This document shows positions 24,428 to 36,902 of a DNA stretch of 64,000 nucleotides, piece after piece (position 1 is the stretch's first letter; each line of letters opens with the position of its first letter). Below the pieces are notes generated by a model. It had not been told where the DNA came from, made no database searches, and worked only from the letters and a program-made list of their open reading frames with translations. Source of the stretch: Berberis thunbergii (Eukaryota > Streptophyta > Magnoliopsida > Ranunculales > Berberidaceae); NCBI GenBank assembly GCA_003290165.1, contig QNQO01000504.1, positions 62,001 to 126,000 on the forward strand, read 5' to 3'. Both the position numbers and the translations under genes were made by a program.

Positions 24428-25640
24428 AAAACAAAATGATGTAATTTCAGGAAACAAATATTTAGAACAAAGACTAAATTTAAACAGAAGTCGAACGTTT
24501 CTTGCATTTAATAATCTTCATAGCCATCTATCAGTCATTTGATTACAACACACCCAGAGTAACAAGTACAGTCACAGTAAAGAGTTCGTTTGATCGGCAA
24601 AAATAATATGCCAGTCTAACAACTAAAACTCAAAGAGTTCCTTACAACACACCCAGAGTAACAAAGACTCAAAGAAGATTGCTTGAACATAAAAATCAGA
24701 TAGATCCATTCCCCAAATCTGCTTCATAAAGGAGCAAGAAATCAACAAGTGAGCAAATGATTCTTCATAATGCTCACAAAAATATAGTTATTAAAAAGAA
24801 CAGTCCACAGAACAAAAGTAGCTCTTGGAGGCACTTCCTACAATCGCGAAAGGGTAAATTTTGCAAATTCTCTCCTGCAGATCAGAATTCGGAATAGAAT
24901 TCCCTCCTTAAATTCTCAATCTCAGATTTGTTACGAGACTGCATAGCTGCCAAAGATCTCAAAATAGTGAACAGCCTGCAGAGTAATTCCCAAATTTCAA
25001 AATTCAGCAAGAAAAAAGCAAAAAACCTAAATAAATTCAAAGATGATGGGTGGTACCTGATTAGCAAGAGGAAGAGGTGGGGTTGGATGTGAAATTTAAG
25101 CAGCTTGAAAAAATAATAAAAAAAACCAAAATTCCCAATTCTCTTCTAAACTAACCTAACCCAAAAACCTTACCTCAAGAGGAGAGATTTCAAGAACATG
25201 TTGAGTGATTGTTGGTGATGATTGTTCGTCAATCAGGAGAGAGGATGAAATTGAGCTCTCAAATCCTTGGATGTTGAAGTTGGAGGAGGAACAGATCAGG
25301 CGTTACATGGTGAGAGGTCGACGATAGTCGGCGATGAGAAGGGAGGTGTTGCGGTGCTTGGCAGAGAGAGGTTTTTCATTGATGGAGATACCTATTGAGA
25401 AAAGCATAGAGGAATGAGAGAGATGTAAGTATGGGAAGATTAGGGTTGAAGATGGAGAAACAGCGAGAAATAGATGCAGTCGTCCCTTAGTAGGTCCGCC
25501 AATGGTGAGCGGAGAGGGCGAGCAGAGAAGATCACAACAGATGGAGATGAAAATAGCAGCAGAGGGAGAGGGGAGAAGCGTCGGCTATTGTTTTTAGGTT
25601 TAGTTTAGGTTTTAGGGAGAGAGGAGATCGTGAACAACCA
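24428..25640. other. CACTA-2 interior, no gene recognised
   Basis: AT-rich to about 25100, then GA-rich to the right repeat array. No protein motif seen on either strand. Confidence 0.45.
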
Positions 25641-25644
25641 TCCT

Positions 25645-25835
25645 AAAATAATATTGATCCACGACGGTTGAACAAGCGTCGTTGAATAAAGTTTATTACG
25701 ACGATTACAACCATCGCCATTTACTAGAATCGTCGTTAAATAATATTGATCTACGACGGTTGAACAAACTTCGTTGAATAACATATTTAGTGACGGTTTT
25801 TATGAAACGTCGCTACATAACCGCCGCTAAATTAT
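25645..25835. repeat. Right subterminal repeat array of CACTA-2
   Basis: CACGACGGTTGAACAAGCGTCG-type motifs and GTCGCTACATAACCGCCGC mirror the left array at 7211-7500. They are more decayed than the left copies (many CG changed to CA or TG). Confidence 0.8.
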
Positions 25836-25989
25836 AGTTTTTTTGTAATGGGAGGGATGTCGAACGCAGAGGAAGGAGGGAAGTCGAGGGTTTTTTTATT
25901 ATCGCCTGGAGATTTTTTTTAACCCTCTAATACGACATTTTATAAAAAAATTTATTTTTATGAGCGGGATTGATTCGCGGGTTTTGTTT

Positions 25990-27580
25990 TCGCTCTTTCC
26001 CGGCGCTTCTACAATAAACGCCGGTATTGTTATATCTCTTGCCTGGCGCTTTAGAAAAATCAATGTCGGTATTGTTATCTCTTGCCCGGCGCTTCATGAC
26101 ACAAATGCCTAGTAAATGTTATTTTTACCGGCGCTTTATAAGCAAAACGCCGGTATTGGTTACTCGTTACCGACGCTTGTAACATCTAAAGCGGCGTTTT
26201 AGAAAACATATTTTATTTTCATCAGCAGGATGGGTTGGAATAGGGGTGGGCACGGAACAGGATGGGACGAGATAAACTCATCCCTATCCCATCCCGTTCA
26301 TACGGGATGGGATGGGAAAAACCCCATCTCGACCGTTCCATCCCAAACGGATTCGGGACTGGACGGGACTGGACGAGATCAGCGTGCTTTGATTATATGC
26401 ATTTCATTTTCTTTAATCAATCTCATAATTTGGTTGCTTGCACTCATCTGTGTTAAACTTCAAAGCATTCCACACATGCAAATTGCTTGTTCTTGAAAAA
26501 GAAACTCATATGCATCCAGCAGTGCATTTCAATCTTGAACAATATATTTACTAAGTATATAAGAACAAGTTTAAACAAACATAATGTACACAACGCAAAG
26601 AATAACACTCAGTTTTACTCTTGCATAGGTATCTGAGCGACCAATGACAAAAACCGTTCCACTAGCATTATATGCACAACACAATATTTGGTGGCTTGGT
26701 GGATCAGTACTAGCTGAGGGAACAGTGATAGCATCTGAAGGCTTTGGAATGTAAATGCGAGGACTGGCATTGGTATTTCTAATATCCCTGATACGACATA
26801 TTCCATCATCTGATGATCTAGTAGGAATGTAATAGAAATAAAATCGAATACAAATTGAACTTCGATAGAGTTTAATATTCATGTAGTAATTATGTAATAG
26901 CTAACTGCAAAAAATATGCTACCAAACCTGCATTGCAGTATTTCTAAATGTTTAAATGGCAGAAAGTTGAGGGATGTATTCTAGAAAATACTCATCAATA
27001 CCAGAGTGAAAAATTAGCGTGGGACGGGATTGGCGGGATTGAAAATCTTCATCCCATCCCATCCTATTCTAGATCGGGACGGGATGGAATTATTCAATCC
27101 CATTAAGACCCGAAAAAATCGGGACGGGATTGGGATCGTGGGATGGGATGCCCACCCCTAGTGTTGGAGGGTTTTTTTAATCTTGCCCAGCGCTTCCAAA
27201 ACAAAGCACCAGTATTGGTTACTATTTACCGGCGCTTTGGCTAAAATGACGGTATTGGTCACTCTTTTCCGGCGCTTTTCGTAATATGTCGGTATTGTTC
27301 GAGTTTTACCAGCGCTTATTTACATCTAATACGGCGCTTCCAAAAAATAAAATAAATGGTATCTCTTTCCCGGCGCTTCATAAGCAAAACGCTGGCATTG
27401 TTATCTCGTTACCGACGCTTCGTAAGGAAAGCGCCGATTTAGGTAGATCGTTACCGACGCTTTGTTATAAACGCCGGAATTGCTTGAAACTCAGTTTATT
27501 CCCGGCTCTTAGGATACGAAGCGCCGTTATTGATAGTGTTTTACCGGCGCTTGTATTAAAGCGCCACCTTGAAAGTGCCG
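25990..27580. repeat. Right subterminal repeat array of CACTA-1, interrupted
   Basis: CCGGCGCTT and AACGCCGGTATTG motifs occur at 25990-26215 and again at 27185-27580. The gap is filled by the hAT-like element. The unit matches the left array at 959-1385. Confidence 0.85.
26241..27160. mobile_element. Non-autonomous hAT-like element
   Basis: Ends TAGGGGTGGGCA and TGCCCACCCCTA are perfect 12-bp inverted repeats of the kind found on plant hAT elements. Next to both ends are copies of GGGATGGGAT / ATCCCATCCC. An imperfect 8-base duplication (GGGTTGGA left, GTGTTGGA right) flanks it, with one extra base on the left. No transposase is present; the interior is AT-rich, with leftward frames too short to assign. 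Confidence 0.72.
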
Positions 27581-27607
27581 TTTTAGACTCCGTTTTTTGT
27601 TGTGCTT

Positions 27608-29050
27608 AATCACTAGTTTGGCAAGGGACTGTATGCTTTTTGGTGTTTTAATTGTGCTTTAAACAATTTTCCTGTGAAATTGGTGTGCTTTTGAGAGTGG
27701 CTTTCTTTATGTGGGCAACGGTGTGGAAAAAATCCATCTAATTAGCTCATAGAGGGACGGATGTCGATTTGGTGTATTCATTATGCAATTCTGAGGAGTT
27801 CACAAGTAATCTTCTTATTCATTGCAGTTGGGTCAACAAGCTATGAATGCTTTTTATAGGCATGTTGGCTTATATTGAGTAATGCTGGCTTCGATGCTCG
27901 GAATTTTTGAGGAATTGAAAGACTCCAGGTCACTTCCTTTTCTAAAGGAAAGGTCTAAATCAATGTGTTTAGATTTATGTTTTGTTTGATGGTTTGGAAT
28001 GAAAAGACAATAGACTCTTTCAGGATAAGGCTTTGGATGATGGTGTTGTTGTTCATATTTGCTCTGAGTTTGTGTATCCCTTCATTCATTATTTGAAGGG
28101 TTGTATTTTGAATGATTGTAGGATAATTTGGGTAACATTATTTTAGCACTTTAATGCTCTCAAGGTCGGGATTTTATCACTTACAAATTCAAGTTCTAAC
28201 AATATTTTACCTTAAAAAAACAGTGATTTACTTAGACGTCTGTTGTTCTATGCTACATTCACAAAAGATAATATATACTTATTCTGTGTTACCACGCAGT
28301 AGGTTGTATGGGTTATACATCCCCGGAAAGCAAGCCTCCACCTAAGATACAAAGACATGTTTAGGTTTAGCACCCCTAGAACCTGAACCTCCCAAATCAA
28401 GAGCCCCAAAGGCATATGCACCCAGCCTTTGCACAAGGCTGAACAGCCTCACAACTCTGTAAGGGTGTGCATCGCGTTGCACTTAACTAGGGCTAGAATG
28501 TCATTATGCTCCAAAATTTGTGTTCCATAATTGCCATATTCTCAATAATAGCCATAGATCTGTTTTAATTTGAGTTGTCGACTTTGTTGACCTTCACAAT
28601 GTTGGGTTGATTTTTTTGGTGTCTTTATTTCTGTTGATTTCCTCAAAATCTTTGTTGAACATGGTACAATCTCATGAGTAAGTGTACACACAGTGAGGGT
28701 ATCTCAGCATACTGAAAGAAATTGGAAAAAAGATTGTTAGTGAGGGTATCTCAGCAGACTGAAAGAAATTGAGAAAAAGACTGTTCAATTCCCTGTTGTG
28801 ATATATCCTACTTAAAAAAGACGGGGTGATCATGAATGCTGGATCAAGTTGGTTACATTATGAGGAAATCAATTATGAAGGATCATTGAGAATGGTTTCA
28901 ACCCACTCTGTGATTTGTATTATGTGCCAATCATGATTTTATGTCTTTATTAAGATGGTGTAACACCTACATCCATAGTTATCAATACATATATCCTATT
29001 ATGTATCGTAAGTTACGCCGCAAAAATAAATATAGATACAAAAATACATA
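27608..29050. other. No gene recognised; one short tandem duplication
   Basis: Ordinary AT-rich sequence with no supported gene. A 47-bp unit beginning AGTGAGGGTATCTCAGCA is present twice in tandem (28692 and 28739). Confidence 0.5.
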
Positions 29051-30966
29051 TGATGTAAGCGGGTTAGTTAAGTAATATTATTTGTAATTGGCCTGAATAT
29101 AGTAAAGCCCATATTAGATCTAGCTTTAGTTGTAGCATAGAGTTCATCAATTGGTATCAGAGCTGAAACTCTCCTTTAGTATATGCTAACACAAACCAAA
29201 TCTAACAAATTCGCAAAACAAAAAGCTTGGAAGATGATGGAAGAAAAGAGAACTAAGGCAATTGAAGCTATGGAAGCATGGAAGAAAATGAAAGTTCTCT
29301 TGGATGCAGAGAGAGAACATGACAGACTCCACAAAGAAGGACTCAAGATAGGAGGATTTTAAATTAAACTAGTACGCTTGCAACAATGGATTCAGTCAGA
29401 GATTGCATAGACAGTGGATAAAATGGTGGAAAAGGAGATACAAAATATGAAATAGTTGATCACAAGACTCCTGACGGACCACAAGGAGACCAATTAGCAC
29501 CCACAAGGGGTTGCTGTTGGCCCCCAAGCACCATCGTGCAGCACCGGCACCAGTCGCACCCCATCAACCCGGTCGACAACCCCCATACCATCCATTTCTT
29601 TCGCCGCCACCCACTACCATCGTCTAGACCTCCCCGCTCTTCTCCCAACCCAATCGCCCCACTTTCCACTTGTCACACCCTCTTCAACCCTTCCCGCCGT
29701 ATTAGGCAATTCCCTATGTCAACAACCCCTTTTCCACGCCCCTCCATCGCCTCATCCTTGCCCTGAAAACCTTTCTTTGAACCCCTACTCCATCCTAACC
29801 CTGAATAACCCCTACCAAACTCTAGGCCAAACCATTTTTTATGTACTTCAGGTTGTTGGCTAAACCCTAACTTTCTTCCGCACTACCAACTATCCTGGTT
29901 GTCCTCCTCAGTACCCTAATCATCTTCAGATTAATCAGACTGAAACCTATGATGAGTTACCCACTCGGTTTAGTGTGTCCCCAAATTATCTATTGCAGAC
30001 CTGACTGAGTTTCCACAGGAGCATGTCAATCAATGGGTGGAAGAACAACAGAAGGATCCTAATTTGCCTTGACCACTTGCACAGGATAGGGAACAGTTGA
30101 AGGACATTGCCAATTTTTGGTGGCAGGAACAATGTGCACGTCGAACAACCATGTGCTTATTTCCAGTAAAAAAATTGGGATGACTTGCGTGAATTGATGC
30201 ATGTTGCTTTTGCCCCTTGGATTATGAACGAGGTCTCTTTGGTGGCTTGTTGGAAGTTACGTAGAATGAGCACACATGTACTGATTATGCTACTAAATTC
30301 ATAACTTTGTGAATGCGAGGATCAAATCTGTGCTAGCTTTGGAGGAATTTGACACCCTCTTAGCAATTGAGAATATTATAAAATGCGCAAAGATTAAGCT
30401 TCATCTCCAAAACCGCTCCAAGAAGAAGCCATTGGCGATTCTACCTTGCGCTCCCACTTCCTTTTGGCAACGGCCTACTACTGATGGATCTCTTAAATGC
30501 TTTGGATGTGGTCAAGCTGGCCATTTTTGGAGTAGTCCCACAAGAAAGTTTGTCCCGTTGACCGATGAGATTGATTAACAAGAATGCATGTGATAGGTAT
30601 CTTCAGTTGATGGTGAAGGCAAACTCATTCCCTTAGTTGTTGGAAAGACAACCTACACACTTGAAGCTTGTGGACAAGCTTCTTCAATCCAGGGAGGTTG
30701 ATGTATGTAGGCTAGTTAAGTAATATTATTTGCAAATGAGTCTGTTATAGTAAAGCTCATGTTAGTTAGGGCATTATTAGTTAAGTAGCGTTAGGATTGT
30801 TTGCTTGCCAAAGAAGTTAAGGAGGTTAATTATGAATAAGTAAACATTAAACATTGTTTTTTGTGATTGAATGAATGAAATATTTGTTTTTCTGATTTAT
30901 CTTTGAATTATGGTTTATCATAGATTTAGCTTAGTTCTAGTGTTAGTTGTAGCATAGAGTTCATCA
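29051..30966 (+). mobile_element. Small gag-only LTR retrotransposon (TR-GAG/TRIM-like)
   Basis: The left LTR (29051-29149) and right LTR (30699-30966) both begin TGATGTA and end GTAGCATAGAGTTCATCA. The left one lacks about 170 bp of the right. The primer-binding site TGGTATCAGAGC (29152-29163, initiator tRNA-Met) follows the left LTR, and a purine tract AGGGAGGT (30691-30698) precedes the right LTR. The interior is 1.55 kb and holds only a decayed gag-like region. Flanking 5-mers ACATA and ATATA are similar but not identical. Without pol it would depend on another element. Confidence 0.78.
30309..30578 (+). pseudogene. Decayed gag C-terminus with broken zinc knuckle
   Basis: The segment LKCFGCGQAGHFWSSPTRKF matches the retrotransposon gag zinc knuckle CX2CX4HX4C, but the final Cys is replaced by Ser. 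Upstream frames around 30000-30240 (VNQWVEEQQKDPN, NFWWQEQCARRTT) look like decayed gag with stops. It sits inside the small LTR element. Confidence 0.6.
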
Positions 30967-31721
30967 ATATATTATATATTTAAGCATATAAAAGACATAA
31001 ATAAGACTTATTTGAGCAAGAACGTCCTCCCAAACACTTCCAATGATATATTACTTGTGTAACACATATAATTAAGGACGATACATCCCTGCATTATCGG
31101 TATATCACAAGATATTATTTACCGTATGGATGAGCTTTAGAAACGTACGTAGCGTGTATTGTATCGTGTATATCATAAGATATTGATAAGTATGCCTGCA
31201 TCCAAGATCTGGAAGGCCAAGCATTACCCTTTCACTAACATGCAAAATTATCTTTCTTTAAATTTAGTCCTAAATCATGGAAAGATATTGTTGATAGCTT
31301 CTGTTATTAATGCTTGTGACAGGAGGAAGTTAAAAATGCTGGTAAAGCACTTCAGTTATTGGGAGCTTCCTTATTGCAGTTGGACCCAGGTCTGGTTTTC
31401 TGCTATTTTGTTTTTGCAAATTGATCCAGAGGCCAGAAAACAAAAATAAGAATGTAGGTTTATTTCATTGTATTGCGATTTAGGTCCCATTTGCCTTGGC
31501 TGAAATTACAAGTCAATTTTGGTTGAAGGCAAGCCCTTTGTAAGTTAAGCTAAGCCAAATGGGATCTAATTCTATTGCTCTAGGGCCTGGATCAAAATAT
31601 TAAAAGTACTTATGTTTCAGTACAAAACTTTCATCATTATAAAGCTTAATATTTTCTCAACTCTCTGTCAGATCGATGAACATCACTCTTGGCTTTCGCT
31701 GTCTCTGTTCTGATATTAATG
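30967..31721. other. Spacer with one exon-like stretch
   Basis: At 31321-31390 the plus strand reads EEVKNAGKALQLLGASLLQL between an AG and a GT. This loosely recalls a helical stretch near the middle of plant BAG6/ubiquitin-like scaffold proteins. It is one isolated possible exon and the assignment is weak. Nothing else is recognised. Confidence 0.25.
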
Positions 31722-32702
31722 TGTTGTTATTGCTGTAAAAAAATTCAAATAAAAGTTAGGAAGGAATGTACCAATTTGTTCTTGGGTTGAGTCGCAGACT
31801 AGGTCGCTCTCTTTAAGACGTTTCGCGGCTCTGCCCAAGATTGTGCAAGCAGTGTATTAGCCCCGCCGTCCCCAGGATAAAACAGCCCAGAATCTTCTCT
31901 GTCCCGTTCAATCAATTGCACATTTGATGAATGGAATACTATCACCCTTAAACACTTGTTTTTGCTCGGAATCATCAATACATTGTAAATAAATGAACAA
32001 CACGAAAAATTTCTTCTTTGATTAAAATGCTAAACAAAAACATAACTAATTACAAAACGAAATCTCTCTTATTGAAACAAGGAAGAGCTCTTGTTTTTGT
32101 TTTTTTCTTTTCTTTTCTTATTTTTCTAAACTCTAAGTTGTGTTGTATTTATAGGAGAAAATATATTCATTGAAATACAGAAACACGACTAGATACATCG
32201 CGTGGAGGATTTAATTAAATAAAAACATGATAAACATGTGGGATTTAGAAAGACATCTAGATACATGGACAAAGTCCTATCTAGATGCATTTGCATGAAA
32301 AACGTGGAGAATGAGAAAACGTCTAGATACATATTTGCATTAAAAACGTGGGGCAAAAATCATGGCGCAATGCATGGAAAATCTAAACGTAATCACATTT
32401 AAGAAAACGTGGAAATAGGAAGACGTCTAGATTCATTCCCTCTTTAGAGATTCAAAATTTACTTTTAATGAAAATAAACTTGTAGCAAAAAGAATGGGTT
32501 GCTCTCTAGATTCTATCTCTCCCCTCCTCACAAAAGTGTGGTACCCCCAAGCGGTCCAAGCCCAAGTTCTAACAATCTCCTTATAAACTCTAACACAAAG
32601 AGTTATATAGTAGATATGAGACTAATATTAGAGAGAGAGATCCCGAAATCGACACCTGTTAAACACCCATTTTCTTTAGTTTAAAAAGTCATATTTCCAA
32701 CA
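31722..32702 (-). repeat. LTR of the copia-type element (3' LTR in element orientation)
   Basis: Shares its whole length with 36903-37879, including the GC-rich block GTCGCTCTCTTTAAGAC and GCGGCTCTGCCCAAGATTG. A 42-bp unit covering the LTR edge and the polypurine tract is duplicated at 32690-32773. Confidence 0.85.
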
Positions 32703-33952
32703 ATCCCCCACTTGGATTTTTAAAACAATTCCATATTTCCAACAATCCCCCACTTGGATTTGTTAAAACAATTTTCATCGAACAATCTAAAAAATATAAG
32801 ATTGTGCATAAACAAAAGTGTCTTTCGACTTGAACTCTTGCGTAGTGTTTATGCTTTAGATTATACTAGAGTAACTCGTAGTTTTGAACTCTATCTCTAA
32901 CAGACATTACACGCACAACCTTACCAGGGTGAAGTCTAAAAAGCCCGTGCTTTACTGCCATGCACGTATATCCCAGTATAGTGAAGGCTCTAGGAATTTT
33001 GCCCACAAATTCCATAAGAAGCGGCCAAACTTCCACAATCACTTAGATGAGTCTATCAAGAGTACTCCTGTAGCTAGGTACTCCACTCCACATAGAGTAT
33101 AGACCTCATTAAGAGTTTTTTTTAACTCATCATACAATCGCTTCAGGAATTCATGCTTTAATCTAGGAATGAGATTGCTATTTTATTAGCATGATTCACA
33201 TCATATCATTCACGACTTGTTATTACCCATTGAACCTATTTCTTGGGATCTCCAGTCTATAGGTTGGGTTACCGTTGTCACGAACTAGTAATCCGTGCGA
33301 CACTAGCTATCCAATTCACTAGTAAGCCTATGAGTAGTTACTTTGACGGGCACAAATATTAACTTGAGAATGCACAATATCAATCTGTAGACAATATAAC
33401 AATGCACAATAGTCAGTAAAAGCTCTCATTCACATTCCATCGATTACAATGGGGAGGAACGTTCGGAAGGACGTTGCTCAAGACTAGTTCGATGCTATCG
33501 ATCGATGGAAATACAAGTTTGAAGTTGAAAAGCAATGCAAAGAAAACAATAAAAATACTAGCGGTACAGTCTGGCTCGATTATGCAATGGAGGCAACACG
33601 TCCTCACAGTCAAGAGCTCAAACATTCCCCCTATAATATAGATGCTAAGCATTTGGGCACTTTTCAAAAGGGAACATTGAGTTTTGAGACCATTAGGAAA
33701 GTCTTGAAAGGCCTCTGACCTTGGTTTCCCTTATCAACGGTACTAGTCCTGACAACCGTCATGAATAACTCATCAATCTAAGGGCATTAGTCCCATTCCT
33801 TTTGAGGTTTTGAAAACCTTCTCTCTAGCTAATCCTTTCGTCAAAGGATCAGCCAAGTTCGCATCAGTTCGTACATGATCCAATCTCACAGCACCAGTAG
33901 ATAGAATTCTCTAACCGTACTGTGCTTACAACGTATTTGTCGTTTCTTGCCG

Positions 33953-34510
33953 TTATAATAACGGTTCTGTATTTTTCGCAATAGCCGCGGTACTATCGCA
34001 ATGGATCAAGACGGCTGGAATCGGCCTTTCCCATAAAGGGATCTCTGCTAGCAGGTTTCTCAGCCAACCTGCTTCTTCACTAGCCGTGGCTAGTGCTATC
34101 ATTTCTGACTCCATCGTGGACTGTGCCAGAATGGTTTGTTTCTTTGATTTCCAAGAAACAGCTCCACCAGTTATATTGAAAATATAGCCACTGATGGCTT
34201 TGGAGTCATCTGAAAGGTTGTTCCAATCAGCATCGCTATATCCTTCAAGGACAGCGAAAAACTTCTGATTATGTAGTCTGAGGTTCTTAGCCCTCTGAAG
34301 GTACCTCATGACCATGTCAATTGCATCTATAGAGGATAAGGCTTCTTGAAAGTTAATCCTCCTCGACTGAAAATACATAGTAATCGGAGCCAAAGTTTTT
34401 AGAAGTTTGTATCCGTTTACTTCTCTTAGGCTCAGATTCTGTGGTCTATTAGTTTCATTCATCCTTATCATAGGCACGTTATTTGAGGATGTACCCCCAC
34501 TATTCCTCGA
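33953..34510 (-). pseudogene. Copia RT end and RNase H remnant
   Basis: Leftward frame with AIDMVMRYLQRAKNLRLHNQ, GYSDADWNNLSDDSKAISGY, IFNITGGAVSWKSKKQTILA, QSTMESEMIALATASEEAGW and HCDSTAAIAKN. This is the Ty1/copia RNase H (the SDADW, SxxSTxxSEYxAL-like and CDSxxAI signatures). The frame is broken at 33953, and nothing of gag, protease, integrase or the RT core is recognisable elsewhere in the element. Confidence 0.88.
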
Positions 34511-34654
34511 AATAACCCTCACTATGCCTCGAAAATAAATGCAATTTATCTTTTCATGAATAATTCCTTGAGAAACACAAAAAATCTTTTCACAAAAAAT
34601 CAGGATCCACAAAATTATTTTTAGCATGTATAAAAATATACGTAAGCTTTCCAT

Positions 34655-36902
34655 TAAGGGACTTTTGAACTTCGGTCCCTCTAACTATTGTCATAAACAT
34701 GTTTAGCCACTTTTTGAATGCATATTAAATGACGATCCTTTTGCTAGCTGAAGCAGACCGTGCATTCAAATGTTAAGACCCACACAATGAGAATATTGAA
34801 TAAAATATCCATTCTATTCACCTCGCTATTCTCATTTTCTTTTAAGTTCAAGAATCAACACAAAATATCATTAGAAAACGTACCTTAAATTCAGCTTCTG
34901 AATTTTTCACACTTTGATGTAATCACCAAGCTATATTTGTGCATAAAAGCAACCTTTGGGAATTTAGTTGCAAACTTAGATGGTAAAGGTTCCATTGCAA
35001 AACCAAACAATAGCTTGAATTGTTCTAGATTGGCATCAACAAAAAAGATTAGATCCACCAACATTATCATCATGAGAACACATCCTTTCCATAAGAATTC
35101 ATGTCCTCTACCAAATAGTAAAACATTGAATACTAAATGAAGAAGATATGAAGATGTGGGTGACCCTTCATTCCTAAAAACATTCATTGAATAAACAAAT
35201 AGCAATTCGTAAGGCCCAAATAGCTATTATGGATTTTACCCTCCAACCTTATCAAAATCAACTTTCCCTCATGCCCTAATATTCAAATATTAAAAAATCA
35301 AACCATGTGAAAATTCGGCCAACTTATGGTCTGAGCAAAATCATTTATACAGTGACATCAAGAACAAAATTCACAGGTCGATCTGTATACAAATGATTCC
35401 TTATAGCCTCCTTATTTCAGTTTAACATCAAACCTCAATTTTACCATTAATCACAAAGTTTTCTTTCCATCAATGATATTGAGAAATAGAAGCATGCCCA
35501 ATTTTCACAATAGATCACAAAACTGAACCATCCAAGGTGCATAACATAATTATCATAGAACCGCATACTCATTATCTAAAGAATATATGGGAATAATATG
35601 CATAAATTATATTGAATTCAATTGGTTCTCTTCTATTTAGTCATCCATGGGCTTAGATTTTAGACTAAAATTTTCATTTGTCAACAAGTGTACATGTATG
35701 TCAATCTCTAACTACGTTAATTATAATGATAACTAATATGATTTCACAATATGGTTGTAAAGTCACTATAAAAATATCTTTAAAAATACACAATATGGAA
35801 AACCACCATTATAGATAAAGATATCTGAAATTGTAAACGTAGTTGTAAGACTCTAAATCATGTGGATCTTTAAATATAACCCTCTTTCCAAACTTTTCAA
35901 ATGTTACCATGGGTTGTGTCCTTGCATAGATTCTACCATAACCAATTTATAGAATAAATAAATGGAGAAAATTGCTTCCAACCCAATTTCACAACAAAAC
36001 ACTACTACCCAAGGATACATAAAAACAACAACCTAGCTAAAAATGTTATCCTTACAAACCCAACAGTATTGAATAATCACATACTTACAGATAATGAAAT
36101 CAAAATCTCCCTAGAAACATAGGGTATCATTTCAACCTAATCAATTTCATTATTTGTTCCATCTTCTTTCTATATTTTCGTAATTTATATTATGGAAAAT
36201 AAAGGGATCATTCTTTCAATCTTAGTCATGGTAGAAATAAAAAGGATAATGAAAACATAACATGTATAAATTATTTCTCGATAACATACTTGTTTTGTTA
36301 TGGACATTGGCTAGTTCTTTAACCCACCATTCAACTAGAAATTAATCATATGAAATCACAAAATTTGATGAAAAATTCTCGTTGAGCTACTTGATAGCCT
36401 CTTATAGTTGGCAGAACTATTTTTCACATTAAACTATTCAAAAAACATGAGCATGGTCGTAACCAAATTATTTTCAGATAATTGAGCTTCTTCACAATAT
36501 GAATAAAACTAACATGCTTTCCTTTCGGAGCTGTAGTCATTCTATTTTTTTTTAAATATTTGCTCCAAACTATAGCTGAAACTCAATCTACAATTAAAGT
36601 GAAGAAAAAGCGTTAAACCTTTTGTTTTGTTCAAGAGACCACCTCTTATGATCTGATGCCATTGAATATACAAATAAATGTATGACTATAATTTAAAAGC
36701 ATGTATAATAGCAAAACACAAAGTGTTCTTCCGCAGAGGGAAATCAGTTTTTTGTTTTTAGTAATGGCGGATCATAAGAAGAATAGTTCATCACTAATCT
36801 ATATATAATTCACTTCATTAGCGATTAACTCAAGGCATATGTGTGATCAAGTGTGTGCATTCTTACACAGAAAATTATGGCAGAAAGAATGCGTCTTAAA
36901 AT
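34655..36902. other. Copia element interior, no gene recognised
   Basis: AT-rich sequence with stops in all frames. A stretch near 36650-36665 (minus strand) reads TGGCATCAGATC, close to the common tRNA-Met primer site. It lies 240 bp inside the LTR edge I assigned, so the element may have an altered or composite 5' part. Confidence 0.4.

Larger units (their letters stand above)
7195..25850 (-). mobile_element. CACTA-2, nested CACTA-like element carrying gene fragments
   Basis: The left end reads CACTACAAAAAAATAG and is followed by TTTAGCGACGGT / ACCGTCGCTAAA motifs. The right end carries the same motif set and finishes with TTTTTTTGTAATG, one base away from the inverted left end. The flanking triplets (AAG left, GGA right) do not match, so one end may be eroded or the boundaries slightly different. 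The interior holds minus-strand exons of AVT1, YTH, acetylornithine deacetylase and J-domain genes plus two unassigned exons, and has been invaded by a LINE. No transposase of its own is visible. Minus is the orientation of the carried genes. Confidence 0.65.

Noticed and set aside
29460..29770. Proline-rich plus frame and its minus-strand mirror in the small LTR element
   Set aside because: Low-complexity C-rich sequence without a gag motif; the frame is not continuous with the knuckle frame.
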